A DNA stretch of 64,000 nucleotides, from assembly GCA_028554645.1 (NCBI GenBank), contig JAQOOI010000063.1:558001-622000 (forward strand), read 5' to 3'. This DNA comes from Omphalotus guepiniiformis. Lineage: Eukaryota > Basidiomycota > Agaricomycetes > Agaricales > Omphalotaceae. How positions within the stretch are numbered: position 1 is the stretch's first letter; each line of letters begins with the position of its first letter. The translations under genes and the position numbers were made by a program. The notes under the pieces were generated by a model that did no database searches, was not told the origin of the DNA, and worked only from the letters and a program-made list of their open reading frames with translations. This document shows, one piece after another, positions 48,619-61,824 of this stretch.

Positions 48619-51600
48619 ATGTCTATCAACATCGATGAAACCATAGCAAAACTCTCGATCACCCAGAAAGTGAACTTACTGGCTGGATTGGTATGTCCCT
48701 TACTTTAGTGTTGCTTCAACAGTTCTCCGTCGCCTGACCAGAGACATAAACCAGGGATGGTGGCATACACAACCTATACCAGAACATGATATACCTTCTA
48801 TGAGAATGAGTGACGGTATGTCAATTTACCCGGACAAATATTAATTCAGTTCTCATTCTCTCTCCACAGGCCCAAATGGTGTTCGAGGAACTCGATGTAC
48901 GCTGCTTCTTTTCTCCTTCGTGCGACGAAGTGTATAATGTTCCGGTGGCTCGATTCTTCAACGGTGTCCCATCATCCTGCTTTCCGTGCTCGACTGGTAT
49001 TGGTTCAACATTTGACGTTGAACTCGCATATCGCGTCGGTGTCGCTTTAGGGGATGAGTGCCGTGCTAAAGGGTGCCATATTCTGCTTGGGCCAACTGTT
49101 AACACACAGCGTTCACCGCTTGGCGGAAGATCCTTTGAGTCTTTTTCTGAAGATCCGACTTTAAACGGTTTGATTGCTGCAGCGTATATCAATGGCGTAC
49201 AGAGCAAGGGTGTTGGTGCCACGATCAAACATTTCGTCGCGAACGATCAGGAATTTGAAAGGTTTTCAATCAGCAGTGAGTCTTTCTCGCTCGCGTACTC
49301 CAGCTATACTCAGAGGTATGGCTTAGGCGACGTCAGCGAGCGAGCTTTACGCGAGATATATCTCAAGCCTTTCCAGCTGGCACTCAAGCATTCAGACCCA
49401 TGGGCCTTGATGTCCTCGTAAGTATCGTCAATCATATATACTTGCTAGAATGTCTCATAAACCCCATCTGCTGCAGATACAACCGCGTGAATGGTCTTCA
49501 CGTATCTGAAGATAAAAGACTATTGGATGATGTTCTGAGAAAGGTGAGGTGCTCCAAACGTTCACGGCTTCAGCTTTTGAATAATGAATAAACAGGAATG
49601 GGGATTCAAAGGTCATTAACATCAGATCACTTCTTATACAACAATAGTGACACTCTTCTTGCAGGAATGATAATGAGCGACTGGATCGGTGTTTATAGTA
49701 CTGCTGAGAGTATCAAGGCCGGGCTGGACCTCGAAATGCCGTATGTACAAATTCACCTGCTTTCTGTAACAAAAGGCTAACGTCGCACAGAGGACCGACT
49801 GTAATGCGTGGACCCGCTGTTGAGCGCGCATTGTTGGCCCAGAAACTATCTGTGAGCGACGTGGACGATAGGGTTAGAAAGGTGTCTACTTTTAACACCG
49901 TGTCACTTTCAATTTTTAACGAAAGCAAATGTAAGATTCTTGAGCTGCTCCAGAAAGCCTATGCCTCTGGAATACCATTTGGCGCTCCTGAAGAGGGTGT
50001 CGATACGCCCGAACTCCGACAGTTGCTCCGCACTACTGCAGCAGACTCCATCGTACTCTTCAAAAATGACCAAAAACTCCTTCCGCTTAAACAGGACTAC
50101 AACATCAAAAGCATTGCTGTCATTGGAGCTAACGCTAAAACCGCAATGACTTCAGGCGGAGGATCCGCTCGTCTTCTAGAGTCCTACACCGTCTCCCCTT
50201 TGGAAGGTATCAAGGCAGCTGCCAAGGATTTGGGTTCAGACGTGGAGGTAAAATATTCCATTGGCGCAACATCGCACAAGTATACTCCACTTGTGAACGA
50301 GTTCATCCATCTTCCAGATGGTTCTGGACCGGGTGGGCTATTGGAATTCTGGAACGAACTGCCGAGAGACGATTTTGTTAGCCCGAAAGCTAATGTGAAG
50401 AACGCGGATTTCAAGTCAATCGCGTGGAGCTGTACAACCAAAAGCTCGAACTGTGTCTTACTCGATGGTGTGGTAAGTTATCACACTGAAATTTGCGATT
50501 ATTCTTTGGGCAAACAATTATTTCCAGGACGAGAGCAAAGTTGACACGAGCTGCTATATCCGAGTACGTACTTTTCTACCTTATTCTCAAGTTCGTTTTA
50601 ATGATGAATGGTCATTAGTATACGACTAACTTCACTCCTACCGAATCTGGAGATCATGAGTTCTCCCTTAGTGTCTCCGGGAGAGGTAACCTCTTCATAA
50701 ACAACGAGCTCGTCATCGACCTCAGTACCTCGCCTCCCCCTGGAACGTACTATAATGGCCTTGGTACTGCTGACGTACTCGCCCTCGTCAAAGATCTCAA
50801 GGCTGGACAAGCATACAAAGTTGAAATCAGAGTAAGCAACATCGAATTTGTAAAACAGGCCCCCTTAATCCCGTGCTGGGGTGGACTGCGACTTGGAGGG
50901 GCAGCAGTGATTGAGCCCGAGAGTGCGCTCAGGGATGCAGTGGAACTAGCAAAAGCATCTGACGGTAAGTGTTGGACTTTGCTACGTATCAGTGGGGTCA
51001 CTAACAGTGCTGTATAGTCGCGATAGTGGTGGTAGGATTGAACCACGAGTAAGTGATTCTCTCGTTCATCGCGCAGGTGCTACGATGTGTTCGTTTCAGC
51101 TGGGAGAGCGAAGGGTATGACCGTCCTGACCTGGAGTATGTCTTTCCAATCACTACCAAACGTTAGAGGCAGCTGACAATACTTACTTTAACAAGTCTAC
51201 CTGGACATTCGAATCGATTGGTGACGGAAGTTCTTCGAGCCAATCCGAAGACTATTGTTGTGAATCAATCTGGATCAGCAGTTGTCTTTCCTTGGATTGA
51301 TGAAGCTAGTACTGTTCTTCAGGTGAATCCTGAAGCTGTGTTCTTTGTAAGAATCATCTAACATTGGCAATTCAGGCGTTTTATGGCGGCAATGAATTAG
51401 GAAATGGAATTGCTGATGTCTTATTCGGCAAAGTAAACCCCGCTGCCAAACTTTCGTTGACTTTCCCTAAGTATCTATCTCTATCTTTTTATAAACATAA
51501 TTGTTCACGATGTCCGTACGCGTAGTAAACGAGTGGAGGATGTTCCATCCTATCCCTCCTATGGGGAGAAAGGGCAAGTCCATGGAAAGATTCTATATAA

Positions 51601-52119
51601 TGAGGTAAGAGTATTCAATGTATACACTATCGCAGATTTGGTTCTCATCCTCATCTCGTATAGGGTGTCTTTGTGGGATATCGAGGCTATCAAATCAAGA
51701 ATACCGCGCCTATGTTTCCATTCGGCTTTGGACTTTCGTATTCCGAATTCGAATACACCGATCTCCATTGTTCCTCAATCTCCTCAACTGGTGAATTTAC
51801 AGTGTCATTCTCCATCAAGAACATCAGTGTAGTGGATGGTCGCGAGGTTGTTCAGGTATACATCTCAGACGAGCAATCGACACTGCCTAGGCCCAGGCGG
51901 GAGTTGAAGGCATTTGACAAAGTGGCTTTGAAGGCGGGAGAAAGCAAGGTAGTGCATATAAAGCTTGATAGGGAAGCGCTTGGATTCTACGACGAAAGAA
52001 AGATGGCTTGGATTGCAGAGAAAGGGACGTTCGAGGTTTTGGTTGGAGCATCGTCTGAGGATATTAGGTTGAAAGGGAGGGTCGAGCTGGAGCAAAGTTT
52101 GAGTTGGATAGGCCTCTGA
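48619..52119 (+). CDS. GH3 beta-glucosidase with PA14 insert
   Basis: Releases glucose from cellobiose and other beta-glucosides. The start [19 protein letters not shown] has no signal peptide, so it is probably an intracellular form as in many fungal GH3/PA14 enzymes. Motifs in order: [65 protein letters not shown], the nucleophile block [12 protein letters not shown], the PA14 domain (about 50640-50950, [20 protein letters not shown]), the second GH3 domain ([34 protein letters not shown]) and a fibronectin-III-like end ([12 protein letters not shown] to LSWIGL). There are about 16 exons, one of only 16 nt (EWGFK). All introns are canonical except the third: the frame needs 48897-48954 removed, and that stretch starts GT but ends AT. 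Confidence 0.9.
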
Positions 52120-53830
52120 CATCTCTGACGCTCAAACAGTTCTGGCGCATGATTATCGCCCAGTAAAGGAATTGTAAGTGAGAAAATGTATCGCCAATGT
52201 AACCCAATGTTGATTATTATTCAGATAGAACATTATGCCAAGGTTTTGACTATATATATGATTTTTGGACGCGTTGGAGCATTCTAGTTCTGCTTTCTAT
52301 CATTGATTCATGATTTGCGTTATTCAACGGAAAACGCAAGACCTGGCCCAACTCGGTGAAACTATTCGTTTGCGATTGATGCTAAAGAGCTTTTAGTATC
52401 TGATACTAGCTCTAACCACTCTCATTTTCCGCTTGGTATGCGACTATACTGCAATCCCGATATGGCCTAGGCATCCGCACGTCTCCATTGAAACCTCAAC
52501 GCTTCTGGACAACCCTCCAGAAGCGCTCCAGTCCATGTCGCAGAGACGCATATACCTACGGCATTTTCAGTATCATGGTGCTTACAAGTGTTTACACCGG
52601 AATTATCAGGGTGTCCGAGAATCTAAACCTGCTCAGCAGTCCGCTTCCAATGGTCTCTCATCTGCGACATTTGACTTGTTCTCGTGCCTGCCACCACTAA
52701 CACCGACTGTAGCTACCATTGTTGTGAATGGCTTGCTCTCCTCTTGGATAGTCGGAATTCTTCTCAGTCGCGGGTGCTCAGCAAAGGCAGCTGTGCGAGT
52801 TGAAGAAAAAGGAACATATCTGCTAGAGATTAAATCTTATGTGGAGTAACTGCAGATTTAGCATCATTCAATGTTGCTAATTCGTGGAAGGGTAGTACTG
52901 GAAAGGCTTCTCGCAAAGGTAAGTTCGACACGGCAAAGGAGAAGAAGATACTGACTCAATTTCAAGACTATGTATGCCGGCTGATATCGAACGTCGACTC
53001 GGAGGCTGGCAGTTGTAGTTTCAAGGACAGAAGGAAGGAAGGAAGTGTTTCACGGTACAGTCCCTAGACATAACCACCAATTGAGTATCAGTACAGTCGA
53101 GAACCAAGATTCCTAAGTACCCGTTTTATTGCAGTTCATTCGGTAATTTTTTATCCCTTTGTACCCCGCTGTATGTGATGTTAAGCGTTCTCCTGTGCTT
53201 TTTGTCAACGCGTAAAGTGCCGTCTAGTGGGCGCTTGCGGTAGGCGCCCTTAAGTTATTGGTCAGAAAACGCATGGTCACCGCTTAGTTTTCCTCGACTT
53301 GAACGTTTACACTTTCAATGAATTAGTTATCCAGGACATCTTGCGCTGGCGTGTTATCGACTTGAAAACAAATGCGCTTGTGACGGAAGGTTTCTTGCAA
53401 TGTCATCAGCGTTTGAATTTTGTATGTCAAAACTCCTTAGAGTCGGACGGGACCAAATGTTCTTCAACTCACTCGCACTCAGTTTTAGGGGGCCACCTTG
53501 AACGAGCGATGATGTCTTTACAAGTAGGAGGGAGGATTCGGAGAGCAATGATTTGACCACAAATGTTTGAGGTTCTGCTAGGATTGTGATGCAGAGAAAG
53601 ACTTTGTGGATCTTGCCACAATCTTCTGAACATACAGGCTTGAAAGAGCACGAAATGAAGCAAGCATGAAAAGGGCGACTACAGAGAGTTAACTTTTTTC
53701 AAAGGTCGCGTCAAAATTGACTATTTGGGAGGATCGTCGACAGATTAGTAGAGACGTCAAGTCAATCTGGCGCGTCATTGACTTCGTCTCCTTACCTCCT
53801 TGTTTCTCTTACCCCAGCCACTGTATTGGA
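52120..53830. other. Intergenic region after GH3 gene
   Basis: 1.7 kb with no supported gene. A GAAG microsatellite-like patch lies at about 53030-53042. Frames such as 52433-52849 look like chance frames. Confidence 0.4.
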
Positions 53831-56800
53831 ATGGATTACTTCCAATTGAGCGAGGATCCCGAGCCTGCTAGCACAGACTGCAAGCAAGCTGCTGTCTCGA
53901 CCGAGTTCTTCGTGACCGCCACAAGTGGGACTATTTCGACGCGTCAACTGTTATCTGTTAGTTGACCCCTCATTGCTATCATTCGTATATTCACACATTA
54001 CCTTTTGCTTGCAGGTCGACACGCAATTTAACACGGCGGGCAGCAAGGTAGATCAGTACTGTATACAATGAAGCCTCTATCGCTCACTCGATCAATCTCT
54101 CAAAGGACAATGAAGGTGTCGCCGCCAGTTGCCACGCATGTAACGTTTTGCTTCGCAACAGACTCCAATCTAATTCGCCGTGTAGGTCATGCAGCCCATG
54201 TGTCTGTCGGAAGGCTTAGAGTATCTGGGAGGCTCGTTCCCCAACACCTCTCTGCCTCTTTGCGAGGTTTTCGATCAACCTGATAAGATGACGTTGCCGG
54301 CTCCCCAAGACAACTTTTCTAATCAAAGTCACACTGTGAAGGATGTTACCCAAGAAATCACTCACTTCAGTAGCGATTTGGTATGCATATATCCGGCTCA
54401 TTACCTTGCTTGCGTCACTGACAATCCTTTATATCTACAGAGTGTTCCCGAACCTTCATTGCCACGGCTTATCGTCGAGAAATCGAGAACACCATCCGAT
54501 TGTGACTCTGTACCTGCACACGACCGTGTTCCTCTCACACCCACCCCACCTTACATACCCGTTGTGACCTACGCGGATGCGACTAATGTTGGTCTTGCCT
54601 TTGCTATTGGCTTGTGTACGCTCTGATTTATTGGTTCAGATCGCCGCTATGTATCCCGAATTAGCTGCCACAGTCCTCAGCATGCCGCTGCCCCATGCCA
54701 CACCACTTACTACTTCTTCTATCAACAGTGCCTCTACTGCCCGAGATGGCGTAGACAGGCCCTGTCCCTCCATGCGTGCGCACTCTGCGGACCGCCCCAA
54801 TTGGGCTCTTGCCCCAGATCCTGATCAAGACCTGGCGCCCGGAGACCTTCCACTACGTAGTCGCATACCACCCAGCTCCAAATTCGAGCGCAAATTCCCG
54901 CGAACCAATGATACAAATGCCCACCTCCATGGCGGAGCCAAGTTCCGCTCGAAAAAATGGGTGGGCAAAAGTCGAGATATTTGTCGCGTTGCCGGCTCCA
55001 ATCATGACCTCGTTCGTAACACGCAAACACCCATGCCTCCGAATACTGCTTCTCTTTCTCCCCCTGTCCGGACCAATCCTTCAATGAGATCAAATGTGGA
55101 TAGTATGCCAACACCTAGTGCCAGTCCAGTGGCTCTACGCACACATGCTGAGACATCCCCCAATAGCTGTTCATCCGAACATCTTTCTCACGAGGCTTCT
55201 GCAAGTAAAAAGCAACAAGTTCTAGGTTCATCGAGGGTGGAAGGGACAAAAGGACGAACTACTGCCGCCCAAGAAAGTTCGGGAAATAGCTCAGGGAATT
55301 TCTTTTACGTGTCTTCCAATGGTCGCAGGACACCTTCTCTTGAACCTGAAAGAGGCAGAACGGATCATGGCAATTCCTATACAGGATCTAGAAAGACGTT
55401 TTCGCCAGTTTCGGACCCCGGGGTGTCCGCCTCTCGCCTGCTGAGGATACATCATGATCCTGGGGCGGTTAGAGGGGGATACTTGGATGCATCACCCTTG
55501 GATGGCGACGACGGACGGAAAAACATCTTACCAGTGTCTGCCCGCCATAATTCAGGCTCTGGCTTACATCCCTCCCTCTATACCCCGCCTTGTTCCTCAC
55601 TTAGAATATACAATGAAACGTTTCATCGGCCTGAAGACCTTCCTAGAAATCTAGCGATTGAACCTCCCCCCATCACAGCATACGGTACGAGTAACTTCTC
55701 TTACCCTCGAAATTGGAGAGAAACACTTGAGCGTCACGATGACTATCATCAGGGTGAGGAAGGACGCGATGGCACTCTCGAGTTACTTGCATATCGACAT
55801 CCTAGCCAATATCTGCACCCTGAGCTCAATGGCTCGATCCTGAATCACGATTCATCTCATTGGAGCGAGGAGCAAACGCTTTTGTCTCGATCTGAGAGGA
55901 ATTATCTTTCGCATCAAGAGTGGTTGGGTTGTAGCGGTAGAAGTGGTCAAAATGAGGAGGGTAGTCGTGATCTCGGCCACAATGGTAGGCATGGTGGCTG
56001 GGTCCGTCACGAAGGGGACCAGTCTGACCCAAGACGCCTGTGCCTCTCTTCCGGAGCTGGACTGTCATCATCATATGACGAGCCTTCTCATGACGGGTCT
56101 AACGGTTCGACTTATGGCATGGGTTGTGATCCTCAGAAGCATTACGCCCCTCTTTCATACGGCCATGACCATCAAGGTTCTGTTACCAACACTGGAACCA
56201 TTGCCGATTCTGTGACGGGTTTTTGGCAAGATATCCACGATACTTGGGGTCTTTCGGCGACTGAAACAAGCGGAAGCAAGCTTTCAGGTCGTACTCCAGC
56301 TCCACCGCTTCCTCAGAGTTCTAAACCAAAGGATCAGCAACAAATTACTGGTCCCTACGATTACGGCACATTTTACAAAGATAGGCTAGTACGACCTACT
56401 TTCAGCGCGACCAGTCGCAGGGGTAGACATGATCAAACACTTCTCTCTCGTGGCTTCTCTCCAGAATCGCAGGAACCAGGTACCCCACTGACTTCGTATG
56501 AAGATGCTATACGTAGTTCTGAAGAACAGTGGGTTCGGGAAGGTTTTCAACCTTCTCTTCTTCCGCGAAAGTCTGCTGTTCAGCTTCCAAATCAGCGAGA
56601 GATCCAACTTTCTAGCTGGGAAGAATTTGAACAGGAGACAGGGCACGGGCACCTAGAATGGAAGGGCGGCGATAACGAAAATTTTGGCTTTTGGAATGAT
56701 CCTGAAAACTCAGGCAGGCGTGGAAGCGTTCTCCCGCCGATGAGCTTCCTGCCTCTGAACGATACTGCTGAGGCTGGATTTCACAATAACCCTCCTCCAC

Positions 56801-57630
56801 CTCAAGTTTTGGCAGATATCAATAGCAGTCACAGTAGCTTTTCCAAGTCGTCCGATCCTGAGCGAAGTGGAATGCGTCAGGTATCACTTGCACCATACAT
56901 TGCAACCTCACAAGACGTGTGCCACGAACCACTTGAAAAATATCTGTATATAAAGAGACCAGCATCACAATCAGCAGAAACCAGCGTTCATATGGAAGGA
57001 TATATTGTACCTTCTAGCTCTCCGAAGCACAGAAGCGTGTCACCGTCAGGAGCAGGACCTGCCTTGCACATTCGGGGAATGCGCGCTGCAGTAGTCACTC
57101 CGCCTCTTCAAATAAGCGTCGAGGCCAAAGTATCTGATGCTGTCAGGATACCTAGACCACAATCTGAAGCACCGCAGTCATTCTTCTCAACGGATACATA
57201 TCCGCAACGCCAAGGCCGCAGTGTCGTACGGAGTGATCCTGAGGAAGTGTGTCTTGGGAGGAGTAACAGAGCAGCTTCCACCAATTGGAAACTCGGATGG
57301 CGTGCACAGTCGCCCTCCCCGAAATATGTGCCGCCACCTGCACGTTCGGGCGCCACTTATCACAACGTCGAGGCCAAAAAATACGGTCTCATTTCTTCAG
57401 GCACACCGATCCCTTCGTTTGCTGAAGGTCAGAGACAGTCTCCGTTTCGTGACGCTCGTCAGCGTATCAACACTCCACCCCTTCCGTCGGTCAACCGTTT
57501 TGAATCACTGGGAAAGCAACCCGCCTCAAAATCGTTCGAAGCCAATGACTCTTCTTCCACTAGTTGGACACCCTCAGAATGCCGAGAAGGAGGCAAGGAA
57601 AATCTCACGAGTTTTGACGAGATTGAATAG
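53831..57630 (+). CDS. Long, probably disordered protein of unknown function
   Basis: Likely exons are 53831-53956 (MDYFQLSEDPEPAS), 54015-54047, 54106-54139, about 54214-54380, 54441-54587, and a large last exon 54640-57630. The intron 54588-54639 joins YADATN to IAAMYPELAATVLS in phase 0, so the apparent Met at 54577 with a signal-like start is intronic. The protein is about 1,150 aa, rich in Ser, Pro, Arg and Gly. Blocks include PNWALAPDPDQDLAPGDLP, EEQTLLSRSERNYLSHQEWL, SYEDAIRSSEEQWVREGFQ and WKGGDNENFGFWNDPENSG. There are no membrane segments. I recognise no domain. It could be a regulatory or scaffold protein with many phosphorylation sites, but that is inference. Confidence 0.6.
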
Positions 57631-58623
57631 CAACAAGTTTGACTGCCTGACTAGTTCATGTGTGCATTATTCGGCGGACAGGACCTGTAGTTACCGGCTG
57701 TGTGACAGTAGTTTTAGTGTGACAGTAGTTTTAGAAAAATTATTTCTCTAGTTTTACACGTAGATAATATGTACATAGCTGTGGTACCTTTATCATCGAA
57801 CACTCAAAATGTAATATGAAAACTCCTTCCTAGATTTCCCCCAAATTGATCCCGATGTCATCGATGATTCATCAGGTACGATATACAGCTTTGACCTTCG
57901 GTGCCTTGTAATTTTGGTTGTCACGTCGTATCTCATCAGTAATCAGCTGAAACACCAGTGTGTGAGGAATATCTGGTATCCACTTCCATTGACATACAAT
58001 GATACATATACCGATGGGAGGCATCACGTCCAATATCACACTATATCGAAGTGGAGTCACCCTGGGAAATTGGTAGTCCTGTGTTCATTGTTAATGAATG
58101 CTTGGCTGCACAGGCACCACAGCAGGGAAAGGTTTGATTGTAATGAAATCGGAGATGCTCAACTAGTGTACATGAAATAAAGAACCCCCCAGAGAGAAAG
58201 GCGAAATGACATCTGATATGGTACGAAGTAGGGGACAGGTGTCACAACACAAGAGCCCAACGGTCCGTACAGGTTGGACGTAGAGCTGGTGCCAGTATTG
58301 CACACAAGGCGAACGACGGAAGTTCGGACCGTCGAAAACGAATACAGCAGGGTATAAACATTTGAGGCTACCTGAACGCCAAAGTAAACAGTATATAGCA
58401 CGCGTCAAGCGGACCCAGAGCAACAGATAAAGCGGGCTCTAGGCCCGGTGAGAAGTGGAATGTACTTTGATCATTTGAAGCAGCCGTTCTCGACCACGAT
58501 CAAATTCACAAAAGTCCTTCGTTGAATGAGAGGAAGGAAGAAGAAGAATTCAGGCTTGAACGTTAGCACTACAGAATGAACGTATTCAAAAATCGTGTCA
58601 GAGAAAAACCTGGAGTTAATAAC
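57631..58623. other. Intergenic region, convergent 3' ends
   Basis: About 1 kb between the disordered protein (+) and the CAP protein (-). Contains a short duplication GTGACAGTAGTTTTAG at about 57703-57733. No gene was recognised. Confidence 0.4.
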
Positions 58624-59211
58624 TTACAAAGCTTCGCCGACAACATTTCCAGGAGGGTTGTATAGACATACGTGGAATGTAGCCTTCCCATAGGACGGGT
58701 CGAAGATCCCGGAGCATTTAGCTTGGGCACACCCAACTTGTGTAGTGGACTTCCAGACGATTTGAGTGAAATCGCTGTATGTGGGGTTGGCTGGGTCATA
58801 ATCGGCTAAAAATAAACGTTGAGTTGGAGTTACACATCGTACAAAAAAAAGCTTACATTCATCTGCCAAGAAGGATTGTACAGCAGCCTGAGGAGAGAAA
58901 TTTCCCGTCGCAGCAGCGAGATTTTCGCCGTAAGGAGTAGAGCTCAAGACACCATCAGTGTGCGCAAAAACACAATTATCAGCCCATTCCTGAGCTTCCG
59001 AGGCGAGTGTATTTGACCACAAGAGAGGAACGGCTCCATGCACGACGCGAGCCACGTTATGTGCATTCAGATACTCGTCAATCTGCAGGAAACTGGTTCG
59101 AGACGAGAGGGAGTCGGTTTTATGTGAACCTGAGAGTACAGGTACTGCGGATATGGAAGGAATGAGAGTAGCAAGAGCACTGACGAAAAGAATGTAGGTG
59201 ATGAAGATCAT
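58624..59211 (-). CDS. Secreted CAP/SCP (PR-1-like) protein
   Basis: The signal peptide is MIFITYILFVSALATLIPSISA. The CAP motifs are FLQIDEYLNAHNVARVVHG (His), LASEAQEWADNCVFAHT (CAP3-like), YGENLAAATG (Glu) and DFTQIVWKSTTQVGCAQAKC, with ATFHVCLYNPPGNV near the end. Fungal CAP proteins (Pry family) bind sterols or fatty acids outside the cell. A canonical 51-nt intron lies at 58806-58856 (GTAAGC to TTTTTAG). Its length is a multiple of three and it has no in-frame stop, so the frame stays open if it is retained. Spliced, the protein is 178 aa with ADESDYDPANPTYSDF, the family's usual sequence. Confidence 0.92.
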   Translation of the reverse strand: MIFITYILFVSALATLIPSISAVPVLSGSHKTDSLSSRTSFLQIDEYLNAHNVARVVHGAVPLLWSNTLASEAQEWADNCVFAHTDGVLSSTPYGENLAAATGNFSPQAAVQSFLADECKLFFVRCVTPTQRLFLADYDPANPTYSDFTQIVWKSTTQVGCAQAKCSGIFDPSYGKATFHVCLYNPPGNVVGEAL

Positions 59212-60140
59212 GTCGTGAAAGAACGAAAAGGAGCACGCTTTGAAAAGCTAGCTGGAGGTTTGTTCAAGATGAACAAGGACGTGGAATGTGGGGGAAAGGA
59301 AGAAGGGACTTGGGAAAATTCCGCGTGCAATGTGCATCATGGCAATGATGATTTCCAACCTCCGAGGCCTAAATTAAACAAGCCGAAAATCGTGACTCCC
59401 CAACAACGAACATCTTTCCCCTCGGCGCCGAACACAAACTTAAGTTGTTCCTGGCGACGAGCGGTCCGGGTCAAGTAGGGTTGAAGGCACCGGCGTCAAG
59501 CAGGGTCGAGGAGGTCTTCCAAGGTGAATGAATGAATAGTAAGTACTCGTGTTCGAAGGATCGTCCGAGAACAGGAAAGAAAATGTCAAGGCTCCGAAAC
59601 ACGACTTTCCGCTCACACTTCCAAGAAAGAATTTTGAGAATTCCGGACGAAGGTTGACAAGAAGTTCAGAATCATCTTATCAAGCTTGTCAGAGCACCGG
59701 TATCTCAATATGATTAACAAAATCCAAGCCTCGGTAGATATCCACAAAGCTCGTTTGCTGATTTGCCAGAGAACTAATGAATGGGAACCGTCGAAATTTC
59801 CGAGGGACTCTTCAGACCCTCTCTAAGATTAACAAATACCTGACTTTATGGCAAAGATCCACATCATATCTGCCTTGAGGCCCTCCATAGCCATTATTCG
59901 GGACATCTCGGGGTTTGTAGTGAAGGGAATGGACGTGATATCGCGGGACTCGAAGATGATTTTCAACGCCGAAAACGATCGTGCGCGTTGAGATGTACAT
60001 TGCACGCATACCTGAGACTTGAGGCTTGTAGTTGATGAGGGTCAATGTACCTCGGAGAAAGAACATGACACGCCCCGACGCTCATCGAGAAAAACCGCCC
60101 CTGAAAAGGCTCGTAATACTGAGGAATGAACATGGCTGTT
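59212..60140. other. Intergenic, prefoldin 3' end to CAP promoter
   Basis: Both flanking genes are on the minus strand. The minus-strand frame at 59812-60066 (MFFLRGTLTLINYKPQVSG) has possible splice sites inside it but no family I recognise, and is not annotated as a gene. Confidence 0.35.
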
Positions 60141-60687
60141 CTAAGTCTTGGTCACGACTCTGATTTTATAGTCCTGTTTGAACGTATCGAAATCTTTTTC
60201 TTTCGTCTGGTACTGCTCTGCCAAACTCGTCACGGCCTTTCTAATCTGTGAGAACCTGGGTGTGAGATATGTGGAGCGAGATAAGAAGGAAAATAACATA
60301 CGCCGTCGCGGTTCGTCTGTAACGCAGGGACTACGTCCTTTACTGTTCTCTCGACCAAAACACCGCCGATCAAACGGAAACATTTGCGATCGGGCTCTTC
60401 TGCAAGAGCCTCGTTGAGGGTGTTGAGAACGAGACTGGTCATGGAAAATCAGAACCAAGTCTTGAGGGGATAGAATTCCAAGGACATGCCTATGTTCATC
60501 AGCTTCAGATTCGAGTTCACCGATCTTGCTAGCCAATGATTGAAGTTCACTCTGCAATCGATTGTAAGTTGTTTGGATTTCTATCTGGATTTCTGTGAAA
60601 GTACCAAGACAACAAGTAGAACGAATACGAACCTTGATCTGAGAGCGGTGTAGGCTTCGCCTTTGGCTTTGAGGTTGCAGAGGCCAT
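60141..60687 (-). CDS. Prefoldin subunit 2 (GIM4)
   Basis: Beta-type subunit of the hexameric prefoldin chaperone that delivers nascent actin and tubulin to CCT. Exons are 60687-60633, 60592-60490, 60434-60302 and 60245-60141; 131 aa, the family's normal size. Two long helices (YNRLQSELQSLASKIGELES and the C-terminal LAEQYQTKEKDFDTF) flank the beta-hairpin FRLIGGVLVERTVKDVVPAL. The second intron (60435-60489) has a GC donor, AG/GCATGT. Splicing there gives EHSLVLNTLNEAL, the expected family sequence, whereas the only nearby GT would break the frame. The formin and the tubulin/actin folding role are unrelated neighbours. Confidence 0.93.
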
Positions 60688-60797
60688 GGCGGATCGTGTT
60701 TGAGTTACTCGGATTGTGATTGGCCCTTTGTCACGGTGTCACAGCTGGAACCCGGAAAGTCACATGCGTTCTGCTCCGCTCGCTGCCAACGTTGACC
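60688..60797. promoter_or_regulatory. Bidirectional promoter, prefoldin 2 / NDUFS8
   Basis: The two start codons are only 110 bp apart on opposite strands. No TATA box. GATTGTGATTGGCC near 60713-60726 contains an ATTGG (CCAAT) element, a typical site for the HAP/NF-Y complex that controls respiratory genes. Confidence 0.55.

Positions 60798-61824
<1,027 letters not shown>

Noticed and set aside
52433..52849. 138-codon frame after the GH3 gene
   Set aside because: No recognisable motif, no splice context, and composition like a chance frame.
54577..54639. Met plus hydrophobic stretch as a signal peptide of the 1017-codon frame
   Set aside because: It lies in a 52-nt GT-AG intron that joins two better-fitting coding blocks in phase.
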